Positions 38,668-47,357 are shown, counted from the first letter of the stretch. The stretch: DNA of 64,000 nt from Pseudomonas sp. S30 (GCF_016518545.1 NZ_JACVTO010000013.1:62001-126000), one strand, 5' to 3'. Program-made: numbers and translations. The notes: generated by a model not told the origin, from the letters alone.

Positions 38668-39543
38668 ATGAGCGTGTTCTCTCCCTTGCGTGCGTTGTTG
38701 CTCAGCTGCATTGCCATCACTGCCCAGGCGCAGGCCGCCGAGCCTCTGCGCCTGGATGTCTACAACCCGGGCCACGACGACCTGTTTCCAGTCAGCTCGG
38801 TGATCGTCAGCGGCGCCCGCGATGCGCTGCTGGTCGACGCCCAGTTCGGCAAGGCTCAGGCCGAACAGGTGGTCGAGCGGATCAAGGCCAGCGGCAAGCA
38901 CCTGACCACCATCTATATCAGCCATGGCGATCCGGACTACTACTTCGGCCTGGACACCCTGACCCGCGCCTTCCCCGAGGCCAAGGTGCTCGCTTCGGCA
39001 GCCACCGTCGCGCACATTCGCCAGACCCAGGACGCCAAACTGGCCTATTGGGGGCCGCAGATGGGCGCCGACAAGCCTGAGAAACTCATCGTGCCGCAGG
39101 TGCTCGCTGGTGACCGGCTGACCCTCGAAGGGCAGACGCTGCAGATCGTCGGCCTGGACGGTCCGCAGCCCGAGCGCAGCTTCGTCTGGATTCCTTCGAT
39201 CAAGGCCGTGGTCGGCGGTGTCGTGGTGTCCGAGGGCATCCATGTGTGGATGGCCGACACCCAGTCGGCCAAGTCCCATGCCGACTGGCTGGCGACCTTG
39301 GCCGGTATCGAGCGACTGGCGCCGCGTACGGTGATCCCCGGTCACTACCTGGGCCAGAGCAGCCGCTCGCTCGAGGCGGTGCGCTTCACGGCTGGCTATA
39401 TCCGTGCGTTCGACGCCGCGACCGCCAAGGCGAAGGATTCGTCGGCGCTGGTCGCTGCCATGAAGCAGCGCTATCCGGCGCTGGAAGACGAAAGCTCGCT
39501 GGAGCTGGGCGCCAAGGTGGCCAAAGGCGAAGTGAAATGGTAA
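38668..39543 (+). CDS. Exported metallo-beta-lactamase-fold protein with altered metal motif
   Basis: 291 residues with a clear signal peptide ending near AQAQAAEP, so it acts in the periplasm. The fold is MBL-like (LLVDAQFGKAQAEQVVERI, then VIPGHYLGQSS near the C-terminus). The canonical HxHxDH zinc motif is replaced by SHGDPDYYFG: the first His and the Asp remain, while the second His and the final His are Asp and Tyr-like. It could bind one metal only or have a changed activity. It is followed after 29 bases by an NAD(P)-binding protein gene and is divergent from a LysR regulator. Confidence 0.8.
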   Translation: MSVFSPLRALLLSCIAITAQAQAAEPLRLDVYNPGHDDLFPVSSVIVSGARDALLVDAQFGKAQAEQVVERIKASGKHLTTIYISHGDPDYYFGLDTLTRAFPEAKVLASAATVAHIRQTQDAKLAYWGPQMGADKPEKLIVPQVLAGDRLTLEGQTLQIVGLDGPQPERSFVWIPSIKAVVGGVVVSEGIHVWMADTQSAKSHADWLATLAGIERLAPRTVIPGHYLGQSSRSLEAVRFTAGYIRAFDAATAKAKDSSALVAAMKQRYPALEDESSLELGAKVAKGEVKW

Positions 39544-39572
39544 CCCCCTACAATCCTGATGGAGTCCGTCCC

Positions 39573-40187
39573 ATGAGCAAGATTGCAATCATCGGTGCCA
39601 CCGGCCGTGCCGGTAGCCAGTTGTTGGAAGAAGCCCTGCGCCGCGGGCATGAAGTAGTTGCCATCGCCCGCGACCCTTCGGCGTTGCAAGGTCGGGCCGG
39701 CGTTACGGTCAAGGCCGTTGATGCCAACGATGCAACGGCGTTGCAGGCCGCCGTGAGCGGCGTCGATGCGGTGCTGAGCGCAGCGCATTTCGCCACGCTT
39801 CCGGCCCGGGCGGTCATCGATCCGGTCAAGCGCGCCGGGGTCGAGCGCCTGCTGGTGGTCGGCGGGGCAGGCAGTCTGCTGCTCCCGTCAGGGCAACGGG
39901 TGATCGACAGTCCGGACTTTCCCGAAGCCTACAAGGCCGAGGCCAGTGCCGGCGCCGAGTTCCTCGACACCCTGCGTCAGGAGCAGCAACTGGACTGGAC
40001 CTTTCTGTCGCCTTCGGCCGAGTTCGTCGAAGGTGAACGCAGCGGGCGCTACACCGTGGGCAAGGATCACTTGCTGATCGGTGCCGACGGGCGCAGCTGG
40101 ATCAGCTTCGCCGATTATGCCATCGCCCTGATCGACGAACTGGAGCGACCGGCGCATTCACGCCAGCGCTTCACCGTCGGTTACTGA
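39573..40187 (+). CDS. NAD(P)-binding Rossmann protein (NmrA/YwnB-like)
   Basis: 204 residues. The N-terminus KIAIIGATGRAGSQL holds the GxxGxxG dinucleotide motif of atypical short-chain dehydrogenases. ATG 39573 has TGGAG upstream and lies 29 bases after the MBL-fold gene, so they are probably co-transcribed. It may be a reductase or redox-sensing protein; no catalytic Tyr-Lys motif is obvious. It ends 7 bases from the stop of the convergent araC-type gene. Confidence 0.8.
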   Translation: MSKIAIIGATGRAGSQLLEEALRRGHEVVAIARDPSALQGRAGVTVKAVDANDATALQAAVSGVDAVLSAAHFATLPARAVIDPVKRAGVERLLVVGGAGSLLLPSGQRVIDSPDFPEAYKAEASAGAEFLDTLRQEQQLDWTFLSPSAEFVEGERSGRYTVGKDHLLIGADGRSWISFADYAIALIDELERPAHSRQRFTVGY

Positions 40188-40194
40188 AGTTCTT

Positions 40195-41118
40195 TCAGCC
40201 CGCACCTGCGCGCAACCGCGCCATGTCGCGAATGGGTGGTGCGCCGTACAGCCGGCTGTATTCGCGGCTGAACTGCGACGGGCTTTCATAGCCGACGCGG
40301 TACCCGGCCACCGCTGCTTCCAGGCCGTCGTTGATCATCAGCCGCCGCGCCTCCTGCAGGCGCAGCTGTTTCTGATACTGCAGCGGGCTCATGGAGGTCA
40401 CCGCCTTGAAGCGATGGTGCAGGGTCGAGGTGCTCAGGTTCACCTCCCGGGCCAGCTCCTCGATGCGCAGCGGCAGATGGAAGTGCTGGTTGAGCCAGGC
40501 GATGGCTTGGCTGACCCGGTGCGTCTGGCTGTTGGCCAAGGCGATTTCGTACAGCCGATGGCCCTGCGGGCCGCGCAGCAGGCGATAGAGAATCTCCCGG
40601 CGAAACAGCGGCGCCAGCATCGCGATGTCCCGCGGCGTGTCGAGCAGGCGCACCAGTCGCAGCAGGGCGTCGAGCAGCGATTGGTCGGTTCTTTCCACGT
40701 ACAGGCCCAGGCCCGACTGCACGTTGGGTACCAGCATCGGGCCGCTTTCGGCAATCAACTGGCTGATCTCGGCGGCGTCCAGGTCCAGGCGCAGGCCGAG
40801 CACCGGCTGCTCGGGGCTGGCGTCGAGTCGCACCCGGCTGATGGGCATGGCCACCGACACCACCATGTAGTGCAAAGGGTCGTAGGCGTACTGCTGGTCG
40901 CCCAGGAACAGGCTCTTGCTACCCTGGGCCATCACGCACAGGGCCGGTAGAGCGAGGCCGGGCTTGGAACGAATGTTGTCGGTGTAGCGCGACAGGTACA
41001 ACTGCTCGATGGCCGACGGCGGGCCATGCGGGTCGCCGGCGTGCCGCAGGATCAGCTCGGCGAGCTCCTGGCGCTGGCGCTCCAGGGTGGGGTCGAGAGC
41101 GGCGAGGGCGGTAGTCAT
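40195..41118 (-). CDS. AraC-family regulator with AraC_N-type sensor domain
   Basis: 307 residues from ATG 41118 (GGAGGAAAACACC upstream). The N-terminal domain (residues about 30-190) resembles the PF06719-type sensor (IEQLYLSRYTDN, YMVVSVAMPISR). The C-terminal 100 residues carry the double helix-turn-helix (LREVNLS-type first HTH, AAVAGYRVGYESPSQFSREY second). Relatives such as YqhC/CmrA control responses to aldehydes and other electrophiles. A very large palindrome (41177-41240) lies in its divergent promoter and is the obvious operator candidate. Confidence 0.88.
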   Translation of the reverse strand: MTTALAALDPTLERQRQELAELILRHAGDPHGPPSAIEQLYLSRYTDNIRSKPGLALPALCVMAQGSKSLFLGDQQYAYDPLHYMVVSVAMPISRVRLDASPEQPVLGLRLDLDAAEISQLIAESGPMLVPNVQSGLGLYVERTDQSLLDALLRLVRLLDTPRDIAMLAPLFRREILYRLLRGPQGHRLYEIALANSQTHRVSQAIAWLNQHFHLPLRIEELAREVNLSTSTLHHRFKAVTSMSPLQYQKQLRLQEARRLMINDGLEAAVAGYRVGYESPSQFSREYSRLYGAPPIRDMARLRAGAG

Positions 41119-41176
41119 GGTGTTTTCCTCCGAAGACCGGGCCAGCATAGGTTTGGGCAACGCCAAGCGCTAGCCG

Positions 41177-41240
41177 AATACTGTCGGTCGATTGCCTGAT
41201 CCTGTCGGCTCGCAGAATCAGGCAATCGAGCGACAGTATT
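41177..41240. promoter_or_regulatory. 64-bp near-perfect palindrome (operator candidate)
   Basis: The 24-base arms 41177-41200 and 41217-41240 are reverse complements except for one position, separated by 16 bases. The left arm includes CTGTCGG (41181-41187), repeated directly at 41202-41208, exactly 21 bases on, the spacing typical of AraC half-sites; CGACAG in the right arm gives a third, inverted copy. It lies between the AraC-family gene (start 41118) and the monooxygenase gene (start 41321). Confidence 0.8.
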
Positions 41241-41320
41241 GGCCTAACGCGACGCGCGGCCCACATCCTAATCTTGGCAGCCTGGCTTATCCGTCCCGCC
41301 TGCGTTCAAGGAGATCGCTC

Positions 41321-41614
41321 ATGACCCTGCGACAACCGGTCACCCATTTGGCTTTCATCCGTGCCAGCAGCGGCCGTTCGGCCGAACTCGGCATGCGCCT
41401 GCGCGATCTGCTAGAACCCTCCCTGCAAACCCCCGGCTGCCTGGCCTTCAGCGTGCAGCGCTCACAGGTCGACGTGGACCTGTGGCTGCTCAGTGGCAGC
41501 TGGCAGGACCAGCAGGCCATGAGCGGCTATTTCGCCTCGCCCACGCTGACCCTGTTCGGTGAGTTGGTGCAGGACCGCGTTGTGGCGAGCATGGACCTGC
41601 AGACCTTCGACTGA
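41321..41614 (+). CDS. Antibiotic-biosynthesis-monooxygenase-like (ABM) dimeric barrel protein
   Basis: 97 residues, a single ferredoxin-like alpha/beta-barrel domain of the ABM family (VTHLAFIRASSGRSAELG; CLAFSVQRS; VDLWLLSGSWQDQQAM). Such proteins act as quinone or phenol monooxygenases or electrophile sensors without cofactor. ATG 41321 has AAGGAG 7 bases upstream. Divergent from the AraC gene across the large palindrome, so it is the likely regulatory target. The true substrate is unknown. Confidence 0.78.
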   Translation: MTLRQPVTHLAFIRASSGRSAELGMRLRDLLEPSLQTPGCLAFSVQRSQVDVDLWLLSGSWQDQQAMSGYFASPTLTLFGELVQDRVVASMDLQTFD

Positions 41615-41680
41615 AACCGCCCCGCGCCTGTAGACTCCCCGCCTGGTCCGCAGACCCCCACAGACGACAGGAGCACACCC

Positions 41681-41914
41681 GTGGCACGCAGAGAATTCCC
41701 AGGCTTCGAAGCCGTTTCCGCCATGATTCCGGCCGAAGGCGGTGGCTATCACGCTGCTATCGCGGTCAAGGCACTGGGTGGCGGCAGTGCGCCGCGCTTT
41801 CATCGAGTGCTCGATGGCCAGGTGTTCAGCTCGGCAGTGGCCACCGACGCGGCGGCGAGCGCGGAGCTCGAGCGCTTGCATGGCGTCGATGAGGCCGGCG
41901 AACTGCGCTGGTGA
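41681..41914 (+). CDS. Conserved small protein, function unknown
   Basis: 77 residues from GTG 41681 with AGGAG about 10 bases upstream. Compact, mixed alpha/beta composition (MARREFPGFEAVSAMIPAEGG...), with no motif I recognise beyond a recalled Pseudomonas-wide family. Its TGA stop abuts the stop of the flavin-reductase gene: TGATCA at 41912-41917 serves as both stop codons on opposite strands. Confidence 0.6.
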   Translation: MARREFPGFEAVSAMIPAEGGGYHAAIAVKALGGGSAPRFHRVLDGQVFSSAVATDAAASAELERLHGVDEAGELRW

Positions 41915-42526
41915 TCAGACCTGCGGACGGCGCATCTGGAACAGCTCACCCAATTCGAAGTAGTCCGCCGGGCCACCGCCGCGCAGGATGGGCTCGGCAG
42001 CGGCGGTGTCGTAGATGCCGTCCTTGAGCAAGTGCTCGGCGATGTGCACGGCAACCACTTCGCCCAGGATCAGCCAACTGGGCACCAGCGCCTGGTCGGC
42101 ACGCTTGAGCTGGATGATCTGGCTCACCTTGCATTCGAAGTTCACCGGGCTCTGGCCCACGCGCGGCACCGCCACCACCTTCGAGGCGCTGGGGGTAAGG
42201 CCGCTCAGGTGGAATTCATCGACCTCGGGGCCCACCGCCGCACAGCTCTGGTTCATGGCCTCGGCCAACGGCCGGGTGGCCAGGTTCCAGACGAACTCAC
42301 CGGTCTGCTCGATGTTGTTCAGGCTGTCCTTGCGCCCGACACTGCAGAAGCCAATGATCGGCGGGATGTAGTTGAAGGCGTTGAAGAAGCTGTAGGGCGC
42401 CAGGTTCAGGCGGCCTTCACCATCCTGGGACGAGATCCAGCCGATCGGGCGCGGGCCGACGATGGCGTTGAAAGGGTCATGGGGCAGGCCGTGGCCTTGA
42501 GCGGGTTCGTAGTAGTACATCTGCAC
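41915..42526 (-). CDS. Flavin reductase-like FMN-binding protein
   Basis: 203 residues of the flavin reductase (DIM6/NTAB) family. The core segments VGPRPIGWISSQD and NLAPYSFFNAFNYIPP are the FMN-binding signature. It should reduce flavin with NAD(P)H or bind FMN for a partner. ATG 42526. No flavin-dependent monooxygenase gene is adjacent, unless the ABM-type protein nearby is a partner, which is speculative. It faces the small gene at 41681-41914 with no gap. Confidence 0.85.
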   Translation of the reverse strand: MQMYYYEPAQGHGLPHDPFNAIVGPRPIGWISSQDGEGRLNLAPYSFFNAFNYIPPIIGFCSVGRKDSLNNIEQTGEFVWNLATRPLAEAMNQSCAAVGPEVDEFHLSGLTPSASKVVAVPRVGQSPVNFECKVSQIIQLKRADQALVPSWLILGEVVAVHIAEHLLKDGIYDTAAAEPILRGGGPADYFELGELFQMRRPQV

Positions 42527-42646
42527 AGGGCGCTGGCCCTTCCTCCGGATGGACGAAAGGCCTAGTGTGCCAAGCCTTGCGCAGGCTGGGAATCGCCCTG
42601 CGCAGGTCGGGGCCGTACCCAGGCCCCGGAGCGCACCGTCGGACGG

Positions 42647-43966
42647 TCAGTCGGTGGTGATGCGCGAATGCTGCTTGGTGTCTTTCATGGTCGTGTAGAC
42701 CAGCAGCGAGCAGGCGATGCAGCCGGTGACGTACCAGTAGAACCCGGTCTCCATGCCGGCGCTCTTGAACCACAACGCCACGTACTCGGCAGTACCGCCG
42801 AAGATCGATACCGTCAGGGCGTACGGCAGGCCGACGCCCAGCGCACGAATTTCGGTGGGGAACAGCTCGGCCTTGACCACTGCGTTGATCGAGGTGTAGC
42901 CGCTGACGATGATCAGCGCTGCCATGATCAGGAAGAATGCGCCCCACCAGCTCTGGATGGTGTGCAGGGTGCTGAGGATCGGCACGGTGAACAGCGTGCC
43001 CAGCACGCCGAAGGCGATCAGGATCGGACGTCGGCCGATCTTGTCGGACAGGCCGCCGATCACCGGTTGCAGGCACATGAACAGGAACAGCGTGGCGGCC
43101 GAGATGGTGGTCGAGTCGCTGATGCTCATGCCCACCGTGTTGACCAGGTACTTCTGCATGTAGGTGGTGTAGGTGTAGAAGGCCAGCGTGCCGCCCATGG
43201 TCAGGCCGACCACGGTCAGCAGCTCCTTGGGATGACGCATCAGGGTGCGCATCAGGCTTTCTTTGGACTTCTCCTTCTTGGTGAAGGAGGCGGTCTCTTC
43301 CATGCCACGGCGCAGGTACAGGGCCACCACCGCGCACAGCGCACCGATCACGAAGGGCACGCGCCAGCCCCAGGCATACAGTTGCTCGGTGGTGAGCACG
43401 TTCTGCAGGACGATCAGCACCGCCAGCGCGATCAACTGGCCGGAGATCAGCGTGACGTACTGGAAGCTGGAGAAGAAGCCGCGACGGTCCTTGGTGGCCA
43501 TTTCGCTCAGGTAGGTGGCCGAGGTGCCGTATTCGCCACCGACCGACAGGCCTTGGAGCAAACGCGCGATCACCAGCAGCACGGGTGCGGCCACGCCGAT
43601 GGTTTCATAGCCGGGGGTGAGGGCGATCACCAGCGAGCCTGCGCACATCAGCAGGACCGAGGCCATCAGCGCCGCCTTGCGGCCCTTGCGGTCCGCGTAC
43701 AGGCCCATGAGCCAGCCACCGATGGGGCGCATCAGGAAGCCCACGGCGAAGATCGCAGCGGTGTTGAGCAGTTGTGCGGTGGTGTCGCCGGCCGGGAAGA
43801 AGGCCTTGGCGAAGTACAGCGAGAAGGCCGCGTAGACGTACCAGTCGTACCATTCGACCATGTTGCCGATCGAGCCGCTGAAGATCGATTTCAACCGGCT
43901 GGCGGTCGTCTTGGGAGCAGCGGGCGCAGTGGCCGCACCGCCGGGCAGGGTGGTGGCGTTATCCAT
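42647..43966 (-). CDS. kgtP: Alpha-ketoglutarate (C5-dicarboxylate) permease, MFS
   Basis: 439 residues from ATG 43966 (MDNATTLPGG), twelve membrane helices. It is of the metabolite:H+ symporter branch and closely related in motif content to pcaT ([43 protein letters not shown]). KgtP imports 2-oxoglutarate with protons. Its position next to a MifR/MifS-type pair agrees with P. aeruginosa, where that system controls 2-oxoglutarate uptake (PA5530). Upstream are a sigma-54 promoter (44027-44043), a palindromic activator site (44141-44158) and a CA motif close to the ribosome site (43984-43991). Confidence 0.88.
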   Translation of the reverse strand: MDNATTLPGGAATAPAAPKTTASRLKSIFSGSIGNMVEWYDWYVYAAFSLYFAKAFFPAGDTTAQLLNTAAIFAVGFLMRPIGGWLMGLYADRKGRKAALMASVLLMCAGSLVIALTPGYETIGVAAPVLLVIARLLQGLSVGGEYGTSATYLSEMATKDRRGFFSSFQYVTLISGQLIALAVLIVLQNVLTTEQLYAWGWRVPFVIGALCAVVALYLRRGMEETASFTKKEKSKESLMRTLMRHPKELLTVVGLTMGGTLAFYTYTTYMQKYLVNTVGMSISDSTTISAATLFLFMCLQPVIGGLSDKIGRRPILIAFGVLGTLFTVPILSTLHTIQSWWGAFFLIMAALIIVSGYTSINAVVKAELFPTEIRALGVGLPYALTVSIFGGTAEYVALWFKSAGMETGFYWYVTGCIACSLLVYTTMKDTKQHSRITTD

Positions 43967-43983
43967 CAGGGACACCTTTGTCG

Positions 43984-43991
43984 TTGTTGTT
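43984..43991 (-). promoter_or_regulatory. Crc/Hfq CA motif in the kgtP leader
   Basis: Reads AACAACAA on the minus strand, a perfect AAYAAYAA site, within a longer ACAACAACAACGACAA stretch 18-25 bases before the kgtP start. Crc/Hfq binding here would block translation during catabolite repression. Confidence 0.65.
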
Positions 43992-44026
43992 GTGAGGCAC
44001 GCGAGACCGCGGCTTGGACTGGTGTG

Positions 44027-44043
44027 TGCAGAAGCTGTGCCAA
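44027..44043 (-). promoter_or_regulatory. Sigma-54 promoter of kgtP
   Basis: On the minus strand TTGGCAC-AGCTT-CTGCA: GG and GC are separated by exactly 10 bases, and only one base differs from the TGGCAC-N5-TTGCA consensus. Transcription would start near 44015, about 50 bases before the start codon. Confidence 0.8.
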
Positions 44044-44140
44044 ATGGATGCACGATGCCCCATTCGGGGGCGCCGGGCGCCCAGTTCAAGGTCCTGCGCC
44101 CCGCTCGCATCTGCCAATTCATCACCCTACAAACTATCGG

Positions 44141-44158
44141 TGAGCGGAATTCCGCTCA
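44141..44158. promoter_or_regulatory. Palindromic activator site for kgtP (probable MifR UAS)
   Basis: TGAGCGGAATTCCGCTCA is a perfect 18-base palindrome about 100 bases upstream of the sigma-54 promoter. A related imperfect site, GGCAGGAATCCGCC, lies at 44175-44188 at the end of mifR. Paired sites at this distance are usual for NtrC-type activators. Confidence 0.7.
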
Positions 44159-44187
44159 TCAGCGGACGTCGATCGGCAGGAATCCGC

Positions 44188-45522
44188 CTATGGAGCCTCG
44201 ATGAAGTCTTCTCGCAGCAGGCCGTGGCGCTGCATCTTTTCGTTCAAGGTGCGCCGTGGCAGTTGCAGTGCTTCCATCACCGCCTTGATTTCGCCCTGGT
44301 GCAGGCGCAGCGCAGCCCGCAGGCACTGGGCTTCGAAAGCTTCCATCTGCTCGCCGAGCGATTGCCCGGCAGGCGCCACTGCGTGCTGGGCCGAATCCAG
44401 GCCCAGGGCATGGCGTTCGGCGGCGTTGGCCAGCTCGCGCACGTTGCCTGGCCAGTCATGGGCCAGGAGCTGCGCCAGCAGCGCACCTGAGACCGGCGCG
44501 GCGTCGCGGCCCAATCGCTGGGCGGTGCCGCGCACGAAATGCTCGAACAGCAACGGAATGTCTTCTCGCCGCTCGCGCAGGGGCGCCAGGCGCAGCTCGG
44601 CGACGTTCAGGCGATACGCCAGGTCTTCGCGAAAGCGTCCCGCGCGGGCTTCTTCGAGCAGATCGGGCTTGGTCGCGGCGATGATGCGCAGGTCCACGCT
44701 GATGCTCTGGTTGGCCCCCAGGCGCTCCAGTTTCTGCTCCTGGATCACCCGCAGCAGCTTGGCCTGCTGCGCCAGCGGCATGCTTTCGATTTCGTCGAGA
44801 AACACCGTTCCGCCATTGGCGTACTCCAGCTTGCCGACGCGCTTGCCCTGGGCGCCGGTGAACGCGCCGCTCTCATGGCCGAACAGCTCGGCCTCGAACA
44901 GCGCCTCGGGGATCGCGGCGCAGTTCAGGGCCACGAAGGGCTTGTCGGCGCGCGGGCCGAAGTCGTGCAGGCAGCGCGCTACCCGTTCCTTGCCGCTGCC
45001 GGTCTCGCCGCGAATCAGCACGTTGACCGGTACCGCGGCCAACTCCAGCACCTGTCGGCGCAACTGTTGCAGCCCCGGCGACATGCCCAGCAGCGTCGCC
45101 TGCAAGCGCTCCTTGAGATCGGCCTGCTGATGCAGGGCGCGGTTGTCGAGCACCAACTGGCGCTTGTCCAGCGCCCGGCGCAGGCTGCCCAGCAGGTGCT
45201 GGGGGGTGAAGGGCTTTTCCAGGAAATCGTAGGCACCCGTGCGCATGGCCTCGACGGCCATCGGCACGTCGCCATGACCGGTCAGCAAGATCACGGGCAG
45301 CTCGGCATCCTGGGTGTGCAGACGCTCCAGCAGTTGCAGGCCGTCCATGCCTGGCATGCGTACGTCGCTGATCACCACACCGGGGAAATGGGCGGGCAAT
45401 TGCGCCAGGCAGTCCTCGGCACGGGCGAACAGTTGCACGCTGAAGCCGGACAGGCTCAGCCACTGCTCGACGGCCGTGCGGATGCTGGCTTCGTCGTCGA
45501 CGACCATCACTGAATTCAACAT
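44188..45522 (-). CDS. mifR: NtrC-family sigma-54 response regulator (MifR-like)
   Basis: 444 residues. Receiver domain 1-120 with phosphoacceptor Asp53 ([13 protein letters not shown]). AAA+ domain about 145-375 with Walker A GETGSGKE and the sigma-54-contact motif ESGAFTGA. C-terminal Fis-type HTH ([23 protein letters not shown]). It should activate kgtP transcription at the sigma-54 promoter. Its start overlaps the kinase stop by 7 bases, so the pair is translationally coupled. The MifR name follows the transporter context; DctD-like regulation of C4-acids is the alternative. Confidence 0.88.
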   Translation of the reverse strand: MLNSVMVVDDEASIRTAVEQWLSLSGFSVQLFARAEDCLAQLPAHFPGVVISDVRMPGMDGLQLLERLHTQDAELPVILLTGHGDVPMAVEAMRTGAYDFLEKPFTPQHLLGSLRRALDKRQLVLDNRALHQQADLKERLQATLLGMSPGLQQLRRQVLELAAVPVNVLIRGETGSGKERVARCLHDFGPRADKPFVALNCAAIPEALFEAELFGHESGAFTGAQGKRVGKLEYANGGTVFLDEIESMPLAQQAKLLRVIQEQKLERLGANQSISVDLRIIAATKPDLLEEARAGRFREDLAYRLNVAELRLAPLRERREDIPLLFEHFVRGTAQRLGRDAAPVSGALLAQLLAHDWPGNVRELANAAERHALGLDSAQHAVAPAGQSLGEQMEAFEAQCLRAALRLHQGEIKAVMEALQLPRRTLNEKMQRHGLLREDFIEAP

Positions 45523-47273
45523 GCAGGCTCCAGATCGCGGGGCAGGGTGAGGGTGAAGCAGGCGCCGCCGGGCAGGTTCTCGACCTGCAATCGCCCGCCC
45601 GCTTCATGGACGATGCCATAGGAAATGGCCAGGCCCAAGCCCAGCCCTTCACCTACCGGCTTGGTGGTGAAGAACGGATCGAACACCTTCGCCAGATCGG
45701 CCGGCGCAATGCCGCCCCCGCAGTCCAGCACGCTCAGGCGCCAGTGCCCTTCTGCGGCCTCGATGCGGATTTCCAGGCGCCGCTGGGGCTTGTCGACCAT
45801 GGCGTCCAGCCCGTTGCGCAGCAGGTTGATCAGCACCTGCTCCAGGCGGATCGCGTCGCCGCGTACCCAGGCCGGACGCGCCAGGTGCAACGCCACCTCG
45901 ACCTGCTCGCTGCGCAGGCGCGCGTCCATCAGTTCCAGCGCCTGGTCGACCACGGCGGCCAGGTCCAGGCGTTCGCGCAGGCCCACCGGGCTGTTGCGGG
46001 CGAAGGTCTTCAGGTGCCCGGTGAGCGCCGCCATGCGTACCAGCATCTGTTCCAGCGGCACCAGCGCCTCGCGCGCCTGTTCCAGGCGGCCATGGTCGAG
46101 CAGCAGGCGCAGGGTTTCCAGCTGCATGCGCTGGGTGGTCAGCGGCTGGTTGATCTCATGGGCCAATGCCGCGGACATCTGCCCCAGCGCCGCCAGCTTG
46201 GCCGACTGCACCAGCCCTTCCTGGGCCGTGCGCAACTCCCGTGTGCGGGCCTCCACCAGCTGCGTGAGTTCCTCGCGGCTGCGCTGGCGCAGGCGGGCGA
46301 TGCGCAGGCGCTGGCTGACGAACAGCGCGGCGAACGCCAGGCTCAACCACACTGCGGCGCCAAGCAGCGCCGCATTGCGCGCATCTTCGCTGACCTGGGG
46401 CTTGCGCAGCAGGTGCAGGGTCCAGCCTTCGGTGCCCAGCGGCAGGCTTTCCCACAGGTAGTCGGCGTTGCCGTCGGGCCCTTGCACCTGGCGCAAGGTG
46501 CTGCGTTCGTCGAAACGGCTGAGCAGACGGTGTTGCAGGGGCACCAGCGGTTGGCGGTCGTACTGACGCGTTTCGGCGAGCTCGGCGCGGTCCTCATCGC
46601 CCAGGGGCTGCAGTTCGCGGTAGCGCCAGCCATTCTGGTTGGCGATGAAGATGATCCCGCGCGCATCGCTGACCAGCAGAATGTCGCTGCCCTGGCGCCA
46701 TTCGCGCTCCAGCTCGGGGAATTCGAGCTTGACCACCATGGCGCCGAGAAAACGCCCCTGTTCATCGTGCACCGCGCTGGACAGGAAGTAGCCGGGCACG
46801 CCGCTGGTCACGCCCACGGCATAGAAGCTGCCGCTGCCCTGCACCTGGGTCTGCTTGAAGTAGGGCCGAAAGCCGTAGTTGGAGCCCACATAGCTGGTCG
46901 GCAGGCGCCAGTTGCTGGCCGCCACCGCCAGGCCGGTGCGGTCGAGCAGTTCGAGGGTGGAAGAATTGGCGGCACCGTTGATGCGTTCGAGCTTGTGGTT
47001 GAGCACTTCTTGCAGCGGCGCGCTCACCGTGCCGCGCAGCGCGTCGATCAGCTGCGGATCCAGCGCCAGTACCGCAGGCAAGGCGCGGTAGCGTTCGATC
47101 AGGGTGTGCAGGCCATTGGCGTAGAGGGCCAATTGCTCGCTGGCGCGCCGCGCGTCGGCCTGCATGGCCTGGCGCGTGGCGTGGTGCATGGCCCAGCTTG
47201 CGCAGAACAGGGTGCCGGCCACGATCGCAAGCGTGATCAGGGCCAGACGCAGGATGCGCAAGGGTGAGGGCAT
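45516..47273 (-). CDS. mifS: Sensor histidine kinase (MifS/DctB-like)
   Basis: 585 residues. Membrane helix at about 8-28, a periplasmic double-Cache-type sensor about 35-270 (FRPYFKQTQVQGSGSFYAVGVTS is typical of DctB-like sensors; quoted only in part as YFKQTQ), and a second helix about 290-310. A coiled coil, HisKA with ALAHEINQPL (phospho-His) and an HATPase with DCGGGIAP and GLGLGLAISYGI follow. It probably senses 2-oxoglutarate or related dicarboxylates and phosphorylates the MifR-like regulator with which it overlaps. Confidence 0.86.
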   Translation of the reverse strand: MPSPLRILRLALITLAIVAGTLFCASWAMHHATRQAMQADARRASEQLALYANGLHTLIERYRALPAVLALDPQLIDALRGTVSAPLQEVLNHKLERINGAANSSTLELLDRTGLAVAASNWRLPTSYVGSNYGFRPYFKQTQVQGSGSFYAVGVTSGVPGYFLSSAVHDEQGRFLGAMVVKLEFPELEREWRQGSDILLVSDARGIIFIANQNGWRYRELQPLGDEDRAELAETRQYDRQPLVPLQHRLLSRFDERSTLRQVQGPDGNADYLWESLPLGTEGWTLHLLRKPQVSEDARNAALLGAAVWLSLAFAALFVSQRLRIARLRQRSREELTQLVEARTRELRTAQEGLVQSAKLAALGQMSAALAHEINQPLTTQRMQLETLRLLLDHGRLEQAREALVPLEQMLVRMAALTGHLKTFARNSPVGLRERLDLAAVVDQALELMDARLRSEQVEVALHLARPAWVRGDAIRLEQVLINLLRNGLDAMVDKPQRRLEIRIEAAEGHWRLSVLDCGGGIAPADLAKVFDPFFTTKPVGEGLGLGLAISYGIVHEAGGRLQVENLPGGACFTLTLPRDLEPAC

Positions 47274-47307
47274 GGGACGGTCCGCTGTGGCTGGGCGAAG
47301 GCCGGAT

Positions 47308-47342
47308 CGTGGAGCAACCCGCGCAGGCGGCGAGTCTCCACG
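47308..47342. terminator. Possible hairpin between bglX and mifS
   Basis: CGTGGAG (47308-47314) and CTCCACG (47336-47342) can pair across a 21-base GC-rich loop in the gap after bglX. Weak candidate for the bglX terminator; no T run. Confidence 0.3.
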
Positions 47343-47357
47343 AGCGGGCGCGGCGAT

